Below are positions 1 to 10,124 of a DNA stretch of 22,324 nt, piece by piece. Made by a program: the position numbers and the translations under genes. The notes beneath the pieces were generated by a model. That model had not been told where the DNA came from and made no database searches. It saw only the letters and a list, made by a program, of their open reading frames with translations. How positions within the stretch are numbered: position 1 is the first letter of the stretch; each line of letters starts with the position of its first letter. Origin of the DNA: an uncultured Lachnospiraceae bacterium (GTDB lineage: Bacteria; Bacillota; Clostridia; Lachnospirales; Lachnospiraceae); NCBI GenBank assembly GCA_910586585.1, contig CAJUKA010000069.1, positions 1 through 22,324 on the forward strand, read 5' to 3'.

Positions 1-34
1 TTAAGCCTAAAATCATTAGCCTCGTTATAATTTT

Positions 35-3000
35 TTGCGGAATTTAGGTTATAAAGTCACTGTAGCAGATGCAGATTTGGAAAGGGAAGAGGGCGGCAAA
101 ACCTACACCCTTACATTAGAGGCGGAAGCAGATGAATCAACATCAACTCCCAAGGTAAGTCTGAATGTCACAGATACAGAAAGCAAACTGACATCTGTTT
201 ACTATGGATGGGTTGCTGACGCTGACACGACGACAGCAGACACAGCATGGGAAAAGACAGATTCTACATATAATGATATAACACTATCAGATCAAAATAA
301 TAAGTATTTCGTCCTGAAAGTGACAACAGATACAGGTTACACAGCAACTGTCACAGTAAATAACACGCCAAAAACTCCAGAAGCTGATGGCGTAACATAC
401 AAGATTGGCGAAATTACAGCAGATACGACGATTTCGGTTACAGTTACTGCAGAGGAAGCACCAGAGTATGAACCGAAAAAAGTGACTGTAAAAGTAATGG
501 ATGGAGCTACAGAAGCAGGGCTTGATGCTGTAACGATTGATTTTGACAGTTCGGTTGCACAAGATGCAGACGGGAATAACATTACAATAGACAAAACAGA
601 TATCAGCTTTACGGCTGTTCCTGTTGACGCAGAGAAATGCATTGCATCTGTAACATGTGCAGATAGTGAAAATACAAACGTAACAGTTACAGAAGAAGAT
701 GGCACTTATACCATTACAAACAGCGGCAATGAGATTACAAATGATATCACCATAACAATTACTTTAAAGGATAAATCATATGTGACGGTTGCAGAGGACA
801 TCACAGAAGATGGAAGCGCAACAATCGTATATGAAGGCGATAATCAGCCAGATGAGGCAACCAAGAAAGCAGAAGCAGGGAAGGATATTGTATTTACAGT
901 AAACCCAGCGGATGAAAAGCTGATTGATAAGGTTGAATATCAGGTAGGCGCTGAAGGAACAAAAACAGTAATATCGCCAGCGAATGAAAAATATACAATT
1001 TCTGCATCGGTTACAGCAGAGCTTAAACCAGCAGAGGATAACACACTTCCAGTAGTGACAATTTTCGTAACAACAAAAGATAAGACATATTCTGTTACAC
1101 TGAAGGCAGAGGAGAGTGACAAAGCAAATATTGGCACGATCAAGTATCTGGCACAGGCGTCAACAGCAGCGGCACCTACAACACTAGATGAATTGACAGG
1201 AACTGCAACAATTGGAACCGCAATTGATACACTGAAAAAAGGCCAGACAATTTACTTTGTGGTACCTGAAGCAGCAGACAAAGGCGAGAATGAAAGAATT
1301 GATATCGAGGTAAGTTATTCTGTTCCAGGTGAGGGAGAGGACAGCGAACCTGAAAAGAAGATAATCGAGCCAGATGCTAACGGCATCTACAAATATGAGG
1401 CAGATACAGCGGTATCAGAGCGTGATATTAATATTTCCGCTAAGAGAGTGACAGAAAAGGCAATCACATTTGCAGAGGGCACAAGTGACGATGTGACAAT
1501 AAAGTACAGCACAGATGCAGATGCAGAAGCAAGTGCGTATACAGCAATTGACTTAACAGCTACTGAGAATCCGCTTAAATTTGATGCTGGAAAGATATAT
1601 TATCTGTTAATCACACCAACAGCAGAAAAGACTTCTGTAAAGAATGTTACACTTACAACAGCAGATAGCACAACAGTATCCGTAGCCGCTGTGAATACTG
1701 CAGCTGGAAAAGTTTATGCAGTGACAGTGAGGGCAGAAGATACTAAAGATGAAATCGCTGTAGAAGTGGCAACTACTGTTCATTTTGACTTCCCAACAGA
1801 TGCAAATATCGACGTACTGAAATATTCCTTTACAGATTCTGCAAATGAGGAAGATTATGTAGCAGTACCTGCAGAAGGTCTTGATATTGCAAAAGGCGAA
1901 AAGATTTATCTGAAAGTTAAAGAAAAAGAGAACTCAGAATTAATTGAAGACAATCCAGTAGCAATTGAGTATGTATCCAAGGCAGCAGCAGGCGATGATC
2001 CAGCAGAAATAACATCTGATAATGCAGATGCTGGATCAAATGGGAACTATATTATTACAGGTGATGCAACGATTACTAATGGTAGTGAAACAAAACCTGT
2101 TACCAATTATACAGTTTGTATTTATGCAAGAAGACAGACCTATCAGTTTACACTTGTATGGAGCGGAGACGCAGCAATTGTATCATCAACAGATGATTCG
2201 ATAATTGTATCAGCAACATCAGCCATTACTTCGGCAAGCGGTGAGAGTGTTACAGTTAAACAGTTTAAGGGGACTGAATACAAGGTAAAACTGAATCCCG
2301 CAGAAGGCAAAAGAAATGCAGTTCTTAAAAATGCAGCTAGTGAAGATGGAGAATATGGATTTGGTGTTCCTTGCGAGGAAATAGAAGGCATAAACGGAAC
2401 TTATGATGAATACACCATCAGCAGTGTACATAATACACAATTCATTAAGCCTGTCGCAACACCAATACCAACATATGACGTGACTGTTTCAAAGGCAGAA
2501 GGGCTGAAATCAATAACACCGCTGAAAGCAGATGGCACAGATGATACACCAATTTCATTCACAGCTGCAGAAAATATAACATTAAAAGCAGGCGTCACAG
2601 AGGGCGGAAGCGTATCTTTCAAGATTAATCTGGAAGAAAATACAAATTATATTTTAGATAAGGTGACAGCCGGCGGAAAGACATTAACAGCTGATGAAAC
2701 AACAGGCGCTTATACTTTATCAAATATTACAGCAGAAAATTGTGCAATCAGCATTACAACAAAACTGAATCCTGAAAAGGCAAACAGCTTTGCAGTAACC
2801 ACAGACGATACAGCAGAAGTTACAATAACAGCTCCTGAGAGCGGCGCATATACAGAAAAAGTATATACAATGAGCAAAACATTCAGCTTTAAAGTAGATG
2901 TCCTTGATGGATATCAGTTGAAGAAGGATGAAGAAGGCAAAGTAATAGGTACTGGTATTACAATTACACCAGAAAATGTCACACTCACAGAAGCAGGCGG

Positions 3001-6000
3001 CGTGTATACCGCAACAATTGCGGCAGAGACAGCAAGAGCAGATGTCACAATCACAATTGCGACAGAACCAAAGAAGGCAGACAACGACAAGTATATCAGC
3101 TTTGTTGCAGGAGAAGACTGTGACATTACAGTGAAAACTTCTGGAATTACTCCGGTTGAAGGAAAAGGTGGTATCTATAAAGTACCAGAAAGCGCTGCTA
3201 CAGAAGTAGAGTTTGAAGTAGTAGTTTCACAGGATTATAAGGCTGTAGTTAGTGAAACAGATGCAGTGAAGGCATTTAGACAGATTGGCGAGGCAAAGAA
3301 GAGCGGAAGCGGTATCAATGCAGTATGGACTTACAGCTATAAGATCGCAGTCGGCGCATTTGGCACAGAAGCTTATAAGACAGAAGAAACTCCTTATACG
3401 TTGGAGATTCGTGCAGTTCCAAGAGATATCACAGTATCATTGACAAACGATTCTGCCGCTGCCAATATGATAAAGGTAAACGGAATATTAAAGGGCAGCT
3501 TGAATGCTGGCGATAGCTTAGATGTTAGCTATGGCGACACCGTAATTATCGGGTTAAAGCCAGGTCAGGAACTTTATAAGATGGTTGACGGTGAGAAGGA
3601 AGAAAGCTCACTGAATGGCGAACTTGACGACTACAAAAAATATCGCTTTGAAGTTACGGAAGAAGAAAATGAATTTGCGATCGCACAAGCAGCGGCTGAC
3701 TACAAGGTAGTTGAGCATACATCAAAAGAGGAAATTTCATCAGCAGCGCTTGACTATGCAGACAACAAGACAGTTGAGCTTGGTATTGTAAACAAAGAGA
3801 ATCTTAATACTTTGCTCAATATCGCAGAGGCAAAGATTGTATATGAAGATGGTGCGCCGGCAGTAGAAGGCACAACAGCAGTCATTGACACAGAGGACAA
3901 GACAAAACTAATCGTCACAGCAAGCGGGAAAGATGCTGGAAAATCCTTTGCAGTAGAACTCTATACTATCAAGTCAATTCCTGCAACAGAGACAACACCA
4001 GGAAAAACAAAGAAAGTGCTTGCAGGCGTAGTCAATGTAACCATCAAAGATACAGCATCAAATATTACAATCAAGGGTGTGAAAAACAATCAAACCTTGA
4101 AGCTTCAGGCAGATATCACAACAGGGTATGAGATTACAACCAATCCGGCAAATCTGGATAGCTTGCTGGCAGCCAGTGCAAAGGTGATAACAGATGGCGC
4201 GGCAACAACAACAGATGCAGAGGTTCAGGTAGGGTTTGCAAACGGAAAGATGCAGATCACCACACCAAAGAAAGAGGAATTGGCAGAGGTTAAGGTGTAC
4301 TCTAAGGCAGATCCAGAGAAGATCCTATTGACATTTAAGGTACAGACAACACTGGCAAAACCGGAGCTTGCAAAAATTGAAAGCCCTGTACAGGGATTCA
4401 GAAATATCGTTCTTACATTGACACCAAATGCCAATGTAAACAAGCTAAACTATAATAACCTGTACTATGAAGTAACTGTAAATGCACAGTCAGGAACGGC
4501 GCCAACAGGTTCCCCAACAAACAAGACCTTTTACTACTTTAAGAAAAACAACGGGGAAGCTTCTATTACAAAGAGCATTGATGTAAATACAGTGCCCGAT
4601 CCATTTAAGGCAGAGACAAAATGGAAGTATGACTTCACTGCAAGAATGGTAATTGTAAAGGATGGCGTGACTGTTATTACAGATACAGCAGGCGCTAAGC
4701 TTTCCGATGACAGCATTGTAGCGTTTGGCAAGGATAAGGCAAAGACCTTTGAGACAAGAAACGCCTACTATGAGGATAAGCTTGGTGTGACTAAGAAGAC
4801 CACCAAGATTTTCTCAGGACAGCAAGGTGTGCTTGCCGCAGTGGTTAAGTACAGCAAAAATGCGAGCCATTTGACGATCGATGAGGATGATATCGTTGTA
4901 CTCAACAGCAATAATGTAGCAGTAAGTAGTATTACTGCATCGGTAGACAATGAAACAAAGGAAGTTTATGTTAGTGTAAACAGCAGAACAGCTCCTGGCA
5001 AATACAATGTCATTCTTTATGCAGAGGCAGAGTCTGATGATACAAATGGTCAGACAATGTACCAGGCAACAGCGACAGTACCAATCACAGTAGTGGATAG
5101 TATAAGGCGTATTGACGCATCTGTGCCGGCACAGGTTGCAGTATTGAACAAAGCAGTTTCAATCACGGTGAAACCAACTGGATATGGCGAGTATGCAACC
5201 AGTAAGAAAGCAGCATCACAGAAATTTACATATGAACTTCTGACAGTAGATAATAAATCGCTTGCAATATATGGAAATGAACAACTCAAGAGCCATGTAT
5301 CTATCAAGAACAACAAAGTAACAATCGCAAAAGGCTTTAAGGCAGGATATGATGCAGAGGACAACACCTTTATTATCCGCGTAGGAGCAAATGACTATAC
5401 AGGAAATAAAAATTATGCGGATTTCCCAGTAGAGATTACCAATGAGTATTTGGAGCTTGGAAAGATTTATCTTGCCAAGGGACCAAAATCAAACAAAGAA
5501 CTGACAGCAGCAACAGCTAAGGAGGCAGATGAGAGCTATGTAGTTGTTCTGGATAAAAATGGAAAAGTTGTTGACAGCAGCCTGTATACTGTGACAGGAA
5601 ACAAGAACTTAAATCCACAAAGAGAAGATAATGAATGGATAGTAAATGTAAATGGTGCGGCAAAGAATGTACAGCTCAAGGCAACAACGGTTGACGGCGG
5701 CAAAAAGACTGTAAAGAGTGACAAGAAGTATACCTTTGGCTATATTACGCCAGCAGCATTTACTACGGAATTGTTCGAAAATGAAAGCAATGTAACTGCA
5801 GTTAATACAGGCGTAAATGAGTTTACCTTTAAAGGAAATGCTGCGTCAAGGATTGTATTTGATATCTATGCAAAAGACAGCGCAGACAGTTACTCTTCAT
5901 GGGCGTCCACTTCATTCTACAACTATACAGTATCTGTAAAGAACGGAAAGTTGGTAAAGGGTTATAATGGTTATGATTATGTGCTCTATCCAAATCCTGA

Positions 6001-8146
6001 CAAGGATACCGTGACGGTAACAATTACAGACAAGACAAAGAGAAACAATAACAAGACAGAAATTAAATTTATTAACAAAACACCAATCACAATGGCAGCG
6101 CCAAAGGCATCTACAAAGGATAAGCTTTATGGAAGAATGACTCCTTTGGATCCGTATAAGATCCGCACTTCACTAATGAATTATACCTTCAACAGCAAGG
6201 CTGAATATGAAGCGGTGCTGTTAAGTTATGATTCTGGCTGTAAGATTCACATGATCGGCGAAAATGTTAGTGGCTCAACCGTGTGGAAAGATATAATTCT
6301 TCCGGTTACTGCACTTGGTTCTGGAAAATACGAATTTACCTTCAGAGCATATAGTCCTGATGCAGCAGGAACAGCAAAGTATAAGATTGTATATGGTCAT
6401 ATAGAATATGACAATAGCGTGCCTCAATTTATCGCAGAGACAAAGCCGGCAGCGTTAAATATTAAGATCAATAAACTGACAGACTTTAAGCCGCAAACAA
6501 GCTATACGATCACTCCAGCAGTAAGCAGTTCTGTAGCATTAACTGGAAAACCTGCAAATGTTATTCATGCATTTACAGAGATTCAGAATGCCAATGTAAA
6601 GGGCCGTGCAAACGGATTCCGCAATTGGTTTGAGCTTAATGGTTCTGATTTGAAATTAAAATCAACTGTTACACCAACCCAGATTGCAAATGTTGGCAAA
6701 GAGGGCGGCATTCCGAAGGAAGATTTGACAGGATATGTGAAGTATCAATACAACATCGGAAACGGAGTAGTTGAAAAGACAGCAAAGATTACAGTGAAGC
6801 TTGACACCAAAGCAAAGAAATATAAAGCGGATGCAGCAGTTGTGCTTGGAGTTGCGCAGACAGAAGCAAAAACACGCATTATGAATGGCAAGCTGCCTGT
6901 AAGTGTGGCAAAAGCGTATGCAGATTCTACCACATGGAGCGTTGCAAATACAGGTATAGTAGATGGAACTTCCATCACCCTTAACGCATCAAATCCAAGT
7001 GCAGAGAAGCATGTGGTATCACTCTATATTGTGGAGCCAAATTCACAATACTTAAATGAGGTTACAAGCCTTGAAAGAGCAAAGACTTATGGAACTAAGG
7101 TTGATGTCACAATTGATGTGAAAGACAAAGCAGCATATGACAAGAAGCTTACATTCAATAAGAAAGCATTGACAATTGATCTGAATAAGTACAAGGAAGA
7201 CCAAAGTATCAGTGTGGCTTGGAATGATACAGCAGAGGTCAAGAGTGTACAGTGGACAATCGCAAGAGCTACTAGAAACGGTGATTTTGCAGTGATAGCA
7301 AATGATACACTCGCAAGTGCAGCGGTAACGGACACAGAACTGAAAGGAATTACTGCTTTGGCAAGTGAAAATAGCATCACACTTTCAGTAAACAAGAAAG
7401 ATGTTCTGGATAAGCTCAATAAAACAATCAAAGTGCCTGTTGAACTCACATTTGCAAATGGAACGGTAAAAGAAACGATTACATTTACTGTAAAGACACC
7501 AAAGACACTTCCTGGACTTGAAGTTGCAAAAACAGCAGTTGATAATTACTTAAAGAAGGCTGCAACAACAGGTAATGAAGCAGGGGATAAAACAAAATAT
7601 TCCGAAGCACTATTCACACAAATACTTGGCAATGCAGGAAAAGAAGTTGCATTGTCCGGCGCAAAGGTAAAAGCGGTTACGGTTACAGCAATACCACCAG
7701 CAGCGGCAAAACAAGATTATACTTCAAAGGTATCAGTGACATTGGAAGATCAGGCAAATGCAGAAAGCACGCTGACAACAGAAGCAGAACTTCTGATATC
7801 GACAGCGGTGGTTGATTATGCAGCAGCAAAAGCAAAAGTGCTTGATAAGCTTGGTACCTATGGAACGGAAGAAGGAGATGGAAAGACAGTGGCAACTGAC
7901 GCATTGACAGTCTATGAGATTCGTTCGTTCTGCCAGCAGGCGATTCCGAATGATAAATATATTGTCGGAGTAGAAGTAACAGATCGTCAAGAAGCTACCA
8001 AAGAGAATTTTGGAACGATTTCCATCCGTTTTTGGCTGGTTGATAGAGATAATCTAACAGATGAAGACTATGAAAATACTACTTATGAGATTAAGACAGC
8101 AAAAATAGAAGATTCTACAACACCACCAGAAACACCGCAGCCATAA
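35..8146 (+). CDS. Giant multi-repeat surface protein, 5'-incomplete
   Basis: About 2,700 residues of Thr/Ala/Lys/Glu-rich, Cys- and Trp-poor beta-type sequence, resembling the giant extracellular adhesin-like proteins of Lachnospiraceae. Residues 1 to about 1010 form a repeat array. Each unit of about 95-135 residues ends in a 'G-x-Y-T-(I/L)...I-T...I-x-I' motif, seen near residues 119, 223, 320, 453, 558, 670, 787, 891 and 988. Several units also carry a Tyr-rich 'I-K-Y-S' strand (about 368, 487, 594). Residues about 1010-2490 look like further Ig-like or other beta modules. Two related alpha/beta domains close the protein (about 2495-2592 and 2593-2691), followed by a short Thr/Pro tail. 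No signal peptide, LPXTG, SLH domain or C-terminal membrane helix is visible. The nominal TTG at 35 has no ribosome site, and stops precede it in this frame, so the true N-terminus is upstream or lost. Surface location and adhesion are inferred. Confidence 0.8.
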   Translation: MRNLGYKVTVADADLEREEGGKTYTLTLEAEADESTSTPKVSLNVTDTESKLTSVYYGWVADADTTTADTAWEKTDSTYNDITLSDQNNKYFVLKVTTDTGYTATVTVNNTPKTPEADGVTYKIGEITADTTISVTVTAEEAPEYEPKKVTVKVMDGATEAGLDAVTIDFDSSVAQDADGNNITIDKTDISFTAVPVDAEKCIASVTCADSENTNVTVTEEDGTYTITNSGNEITNDITITITLKDKSYVTVAEDITEDGSATIVYEGDNQPDEATKKAEAGKDIVFTVNPADEKLIDKVEYQVGAEGTKTVISPANEKYTISASVTAELKPAEDNTLPVVTIFVTTKDKTYSVTLKAEESDKANIGTIKYLAQASTAAAPTTLDELTGTATIGTAIDTLKKGQTIYFVVPEAADKGENERIDIEVSYSVPGEGEDSEPEKKIIEPDANGIYKYEADTAVSERDINISAKRVTEKAITFAEGTSDDVTIKYSTDADAEASAYTAIDLTATENPLKFDAGKIYYLLITPTAEKTSVKNVTLTTADSTTVSVAAVNTAAGKVYAVTVRAEDTKDEIAVEVATTVHFDFPTDANIDVLKYSFTDSANEEDYVAVPAEGLDIAKGEKIYLKVKEKENSELIEDNPVAIEYVSKAAAGDDPAEITSDNADAGSNGNYIITGDATITNGSETKPVTNYTVCIYARRQTYQFTLVWSGDAAIVSSTDDSIIVSATSAITSASGESVTVKQFKGTEYKVKLNPAEGKRNAVLKNAASEDGEYGFGVPCEEIEGINGTYDEYTISSVHNTQFIKPVATPIPTYDVTVSKAEGLKSITPLKADGTDDTPISFTAAENITLKAGVTEGGSVSFKINLEENTNYILDKVTAGGKTLTADETTGAYTLSNITAENCAISITTKLNPEKANSFAVTTDDTAEVTITAPESGAYTEKVYTMSKTFSFKVDVLDGYQLKKDEEGKVIGTGITITPENVTLTEAGGVYTATIAAETARADVTITIATEPKKADNDKYISFVAGEDCDITVKTSGITPVEGKGGIYKVPESAATEVEFEVVVSQDYKAVVSETDAVKAFRQIGEAKKSGSGINAVWTYSYKIAVGAFGTEAYKTEETPYTLEIRAVPRDITVSLTNDSAAANMIKVNGILKGSLNAGDSLDVSYGDTVIIGLKPGQELYKMVDGEKEESSLNGELDDYKKYRFEVTEEENEFAIAQAAADYKVVEHTSKEEISSAALDYADNKTVELGIVNKENLNTLLNIAEAKIVYEDGAPAVEGTTAVIDTEDKTKLIVTASGKDAGKSFAVELYTIKSIPATETTPGKTKKVLAGVVNVTIKDTASNITIKGVKNNQTLKLQADITTGYEITTNPANLDSLLAASAKVITDGAATTTDAEVQVGFANGKMQITTPKKEELAEVKVYSKADPEKILLTFKVQTTLAKPELAKIESPVQGFRNIVLTLTPNANVNKLNYNNLYYEVTVNAQSGTAPTGSPTNKTFYYFKKNNGEASITKSIDVNTVPDPFKAETKWKYDFTARMVIVKDGVTVITDTAGAKLSDDSIVAFGKDKAKTFETRNAYYEDKLGVTKKTTKIFSGQQGVLAAVVKYSKNASHLTIDEDDIVVLNSNNVAVSSITASVDNETKEVYVSVNSRTAPGKYNVILYAEAESDDTNGQTMYQATATVPITVVDSIRRIDASVPAQVAVLNKAVSITVKPTGYGEYATSKKAASQKFTYELLTVDNKSLAIYGNEQLKSHVSIKNNKVTIAKGFKAGYDAEDNTFIIRVGANDYTGNKNYADFPVEITNEYLELGKIYLAKGPKSNKELTAATAKEADESYVVVLDKNGKVVDSSLYTVTGNKNLNPQREDNEWIVNVNGAAKNVQLKATTVDGGKKTVKSDKKYTFGYITPAAFTTELFENESNVTAVNTGVNEFTFKGNAASRIVFDIYAKDSADSYSSWASTSFYNYTVSVKNGKLVKGYNGYDYVLYPNPDKDTVTVTITDKTKRNNNKTEIKFINKTPITMAAPKASTKDKLYGRMTPLDPYKIRTSLMNYTFNSKAEYEAVLLSYDSGCKIHMIGENVSGSTVWKDIILPVTALGSGKYEFTFRAYSPDAAGTAKYKIVYGHIEYDNSVPQFIAETKPAALNIKINKLTDFKPQTSYTITPAVSSSVALTGKPANVIHAFTEIQNANVKGRANGFRNWFELNGSDLKLKSTVTPTQIANVGKEGGIPKEDLTGYVKYQYNIGNGVVEKTAKITVKLDTKAKKYKADAAVVLGVAQTEAKTRIMNGKLPVSVAKAYADSTTWSVANTGIVDGTSITLNASNPSAEKHVVSLYIVEPNSQYLNEVTSLERAKTYGTKVDVTIDVKDKAAYDKKLTFNKKALTIDLNKYKEDQSISVAWNDTAEVKSVQWTIARATRNGDFAVIANDTLASAAVTDTELKGITALASENSITLSVNKKDVLDKLNKTIKVPVELTFANGTVKETITFTVKTPKTLPGLEVAKTAVDNYLKKAATTGNEAGDKTKYSEALFTQILGNAGKEVALSGAKVKAVTVTAIPPAAAKQDYTSKVSVTLEDQANAESTLTTEAELLISTAVVDYAAAKAKVLDKLGTYGTEEGDGKTVATDALTVYEIRSFCQQAIPNDKYIVGVEVTDRQEATKENFGTISIRFWLVDRDNLTDEDYENTTYEIKTAKIEDSTTPPETPQP

Positions 8147-8169
8147 TTAAAAAATAAGTAAAGGATTCA

Positions 8170-8208
8170 GGACACCCCAGGGACAGCATCTTTGGGGTGT
8201 CCGTTTTC
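8170..8208 (+). terminator. Rho-independent terminator of the giant gene
   Basis: A 10-bp perfect stem (GGACACCCCA, 8170-8179, with TGGGGTGTCC, 8193-8202) is followed by GTTTTCTT. It lies 23 bases after the giant gene's stop and should separate it from the ligase-like gene. Confidence 0.9.
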
Positions 8209-8275
8209 TTATGAGCTATTATGGGACTGCAAATAAAACTGGTATTTTGCAAAATGGTTATGAGGATTGGATATT

Positions 8276-10012
8276 ATGAAAAAGAGAAACAACGATAACA
8301 TTTCTTTCGTTCCTATATATATTGTCTGTTTCATTCCGCTGGTCATGTGGGGAAATATTTTGGAACTGAATTTATCACAGTATGCGTGGTTTCCAAATCG
8401 TGAGGAAGGAATGGACTTTTTTCTGGCATCGAAACAAGCAGTGCTTTGTTCAGCGGTGCTGCTCATGATAATTTTGATGGGGAATATGGCTGTCAAGAAA
8501 ACAATATTGGGTGTATGGAAGCAGAATACAAAAAAACTGTGGCTGTTCATACCACTTGGAATATATATCGCGATGTCAATCGTTTCTACATGCTGTTCGG
8601 ATTATAGGACATTCGGTTTTGAGGGAGGTATGGATAATTATGAGAGCATCTGGGTAGTGGCTGGATATGGAATAACGGCTGTTTATGGCTGGACAGCAAT
8701 AGACGGTGCGAAAAACCCTGAATGGGCAAGGGAGCACATTTTGACAGTGCTGACAATGGTTTTGATGGCTGTAGGACTGATAGGAACCATGCAGACGCTT
8801 GGTTTTGATCCATTGTGTACGAAGGCTGTCAGTGCGCTGGTGCTGCATGGGCGGCTTGCAGGGATGCAGATAACTTCGATTGCAGACAAGGCATATGCAA
8901 CCCTTTATAATCCCAATTATCTGGGTGTAATGGGGGTTATGACAATTCCGCTTTTGCTGGCAAAGGCGTTGTCAGCAAAAACACAGCTGCGAAAAGCTGT
9001 GTATGCGGTTTCCTGTGTTCTCATGACGGTTGCTTTTTGGGGTTCTGGCTCCAAAACAGGCAGAGTAATGCTGGGTGTCTGTTTGTTTGTATTTTTACTG
9101 ATTTATACCAAAAAAATATGGTTCAAGACAGTGTGCTTGGGAGCAGGGCTCATAGGTTTAGCGGCAGTCGCTGTATTTTTGGCAGGTATATCTGGAAAAT
9201 TTGAGCAAAAAAGAAATACAGTTATCCAGTCAATTTGTACCAATGAAAACAATGTAGAACTAAAATGCCATGACAAAGAAATTGTTATGGCAATTGATAT
9301 CTATGGCAGTTCCATGCCCGAAATTGTGACGGTCTGTGATTCAGAAGGGATTCCTTATCAAATGGAATGTGATAAGGATGATGTTCTTCATTTTGCAGAC
9401 AATTTGTTTCCGGAATTAACAGTTACAGCGGTACAGTATGAAAATTATATTTCGATTGATTTGCGCGAGGAAAAACAAGACGGCAATATCAGACACTGGT
9501 ATTTTACCAATCAGACACAAGATGGAACTTATCAGTATGTGACAGTTTTTGGAAAAACAGAACGCATTGATTCCTCAGAGGTGCGTATTTTTTCACCAAT
9601 GCAGGGAAGAGAGAGCAGCATTAGCGGCAGGGGATATATTTGGTCGCGATCGATACCGCTTTTGGCAGATTATCTGGTGCTTGGCAGCGGGCAGGACAGC
9701 TTTACTTTGATATTTCCCAATCAGGATTATCTTGGCAAGGCAGCTTATGATTTTGAAAACGTACTGATATCAAGAGCGCACAGTCTGTATTTGCAGATTG
9801 GAATTCAATCAGGCGGGATAGCGCTTGTGGCATATATTATATTTTTTGCCATGCTGCTTGTCAGGCTCTGCAAAAAACGGGACAATCCACTTGCAGCGGC
9901 GTTGTTTGTCAGCATTTTGGGATATTTTCTGATGGGGCTTACCAATGATTCCTCTGTCACAACAACACCCATATTCTTTCTGCTGACCGCATTGGGGCTG
10001 TCGCTGTACTAG
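8276..10012 (+). CDS. O-antigen ligase/polymerase-like membrane protein
   Basis: A 578-residue polytopic membrane protein of the O-antigen ligase/Wzy (WaaL, PF04932-type) kind. Such proteins transfer or polymerise lipid-linked glycans on the outer face of the membrane. Hydrophobic helices occupy about residues 11-30, 52-70, 89-105, 125-142, 155-172, 215-232, 241-256, 264-279 and 285-305. About 175 mostly polar residues (308-480) follow, and two or three helices end the protein (510-530, 540-577). The 'Y-N-P-N-Y-L-G' motif (211-217), Gly/Ser-rich SGSKTGR (257-263) and 'S-R-A-H-S-L-Y-L-Q' (499-507, with R500 and H502) match conserved positions of the family, where a loop His and Arg are important. 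The ATG at 8276 has GAGG at 8263-8266; a TTG three codons upstream is possible. The acceptor is unknown. A teichoic-acid or capsule-type glycan, or glycosylation of a surface protein such as its neighbour, are both speculative. Confidence 0.75.
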   Translation: MKKRNNDNISFVPIYIVCFIPLVMWGNILELNLSQYAWFPNREEGMDFFLASKQAVLCSAVLLMIILMGNMAVKKTILGVWKQNTKKLWLFIPLGIYIAMSIVSTCCSDYRTFGFEGGMDNYESIWVVAGYGITAVYGWTAIDGAKNPEWAREHILTVLTMVLMAVGLIGTMQTLGFDPLCTKAVSALVLHGRLAGMQITSIADKAYATLYNPNYLGVMGVMTIPLLLAKALSAKTQLRKAVYAVSCVLMTVAFWGSGSKTGRVMLGVCLFVFLLIYTKKIWFKTVCLGAGLIGLAAVAVFLAGISGKFEQKRNTVIQSICTNENNVELKCHDKEIVMAIDIYGSSMPEIVTVCDSEGIPYQMECDKDDVLHFADNLFPELTVTAVQYENYISIDLREEKQDGNIRHWYFTNQTQDGTYQYVTVFGKTERIDSSEVRIFSPMQGRESSISGRGYIWSRSIPLLADYLVLGSGQDSFTLIFPNQDYLGKAAYDFENVLISRAHSLYLQIGIQSGGIALVAYIIFFAMLLVRLCKKRDNPLAAALFVSILGYFLMGLTNDSSVTTTPIFFLLTALGLSLY

Positions 10013-10045
10013 AAGCGTCTGGTAAATTAATCCGATATCGACTGT

Positions 10046-10072
10046 TAACAAATCCCTGCCAAATGCCGATAT
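10046..10072 (+). promoter_or_regulatory. Sigma-D (sigma-28, flagellar) type promoter
   Basis: TAAC at 10046-10049, a 15-base spacer, then GCCGATAT at 10065-10072. The established Bacillus sigma-D consensus is TAAA-N15-GCCGATAT, so this site differs at one -35 base and has the exact spacing. It lies 52 bases before the ATG of the coiled-coil gene. A second, poorer TCCGATAT at 10031-10038 has no fitting -35. Confidence 0.7.
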
Positions 10073-10124
10073 ATTTAATATAGATAAAATCAGTTAGCGG
10101 AACTTGTAATAAGGGGGATCATAA

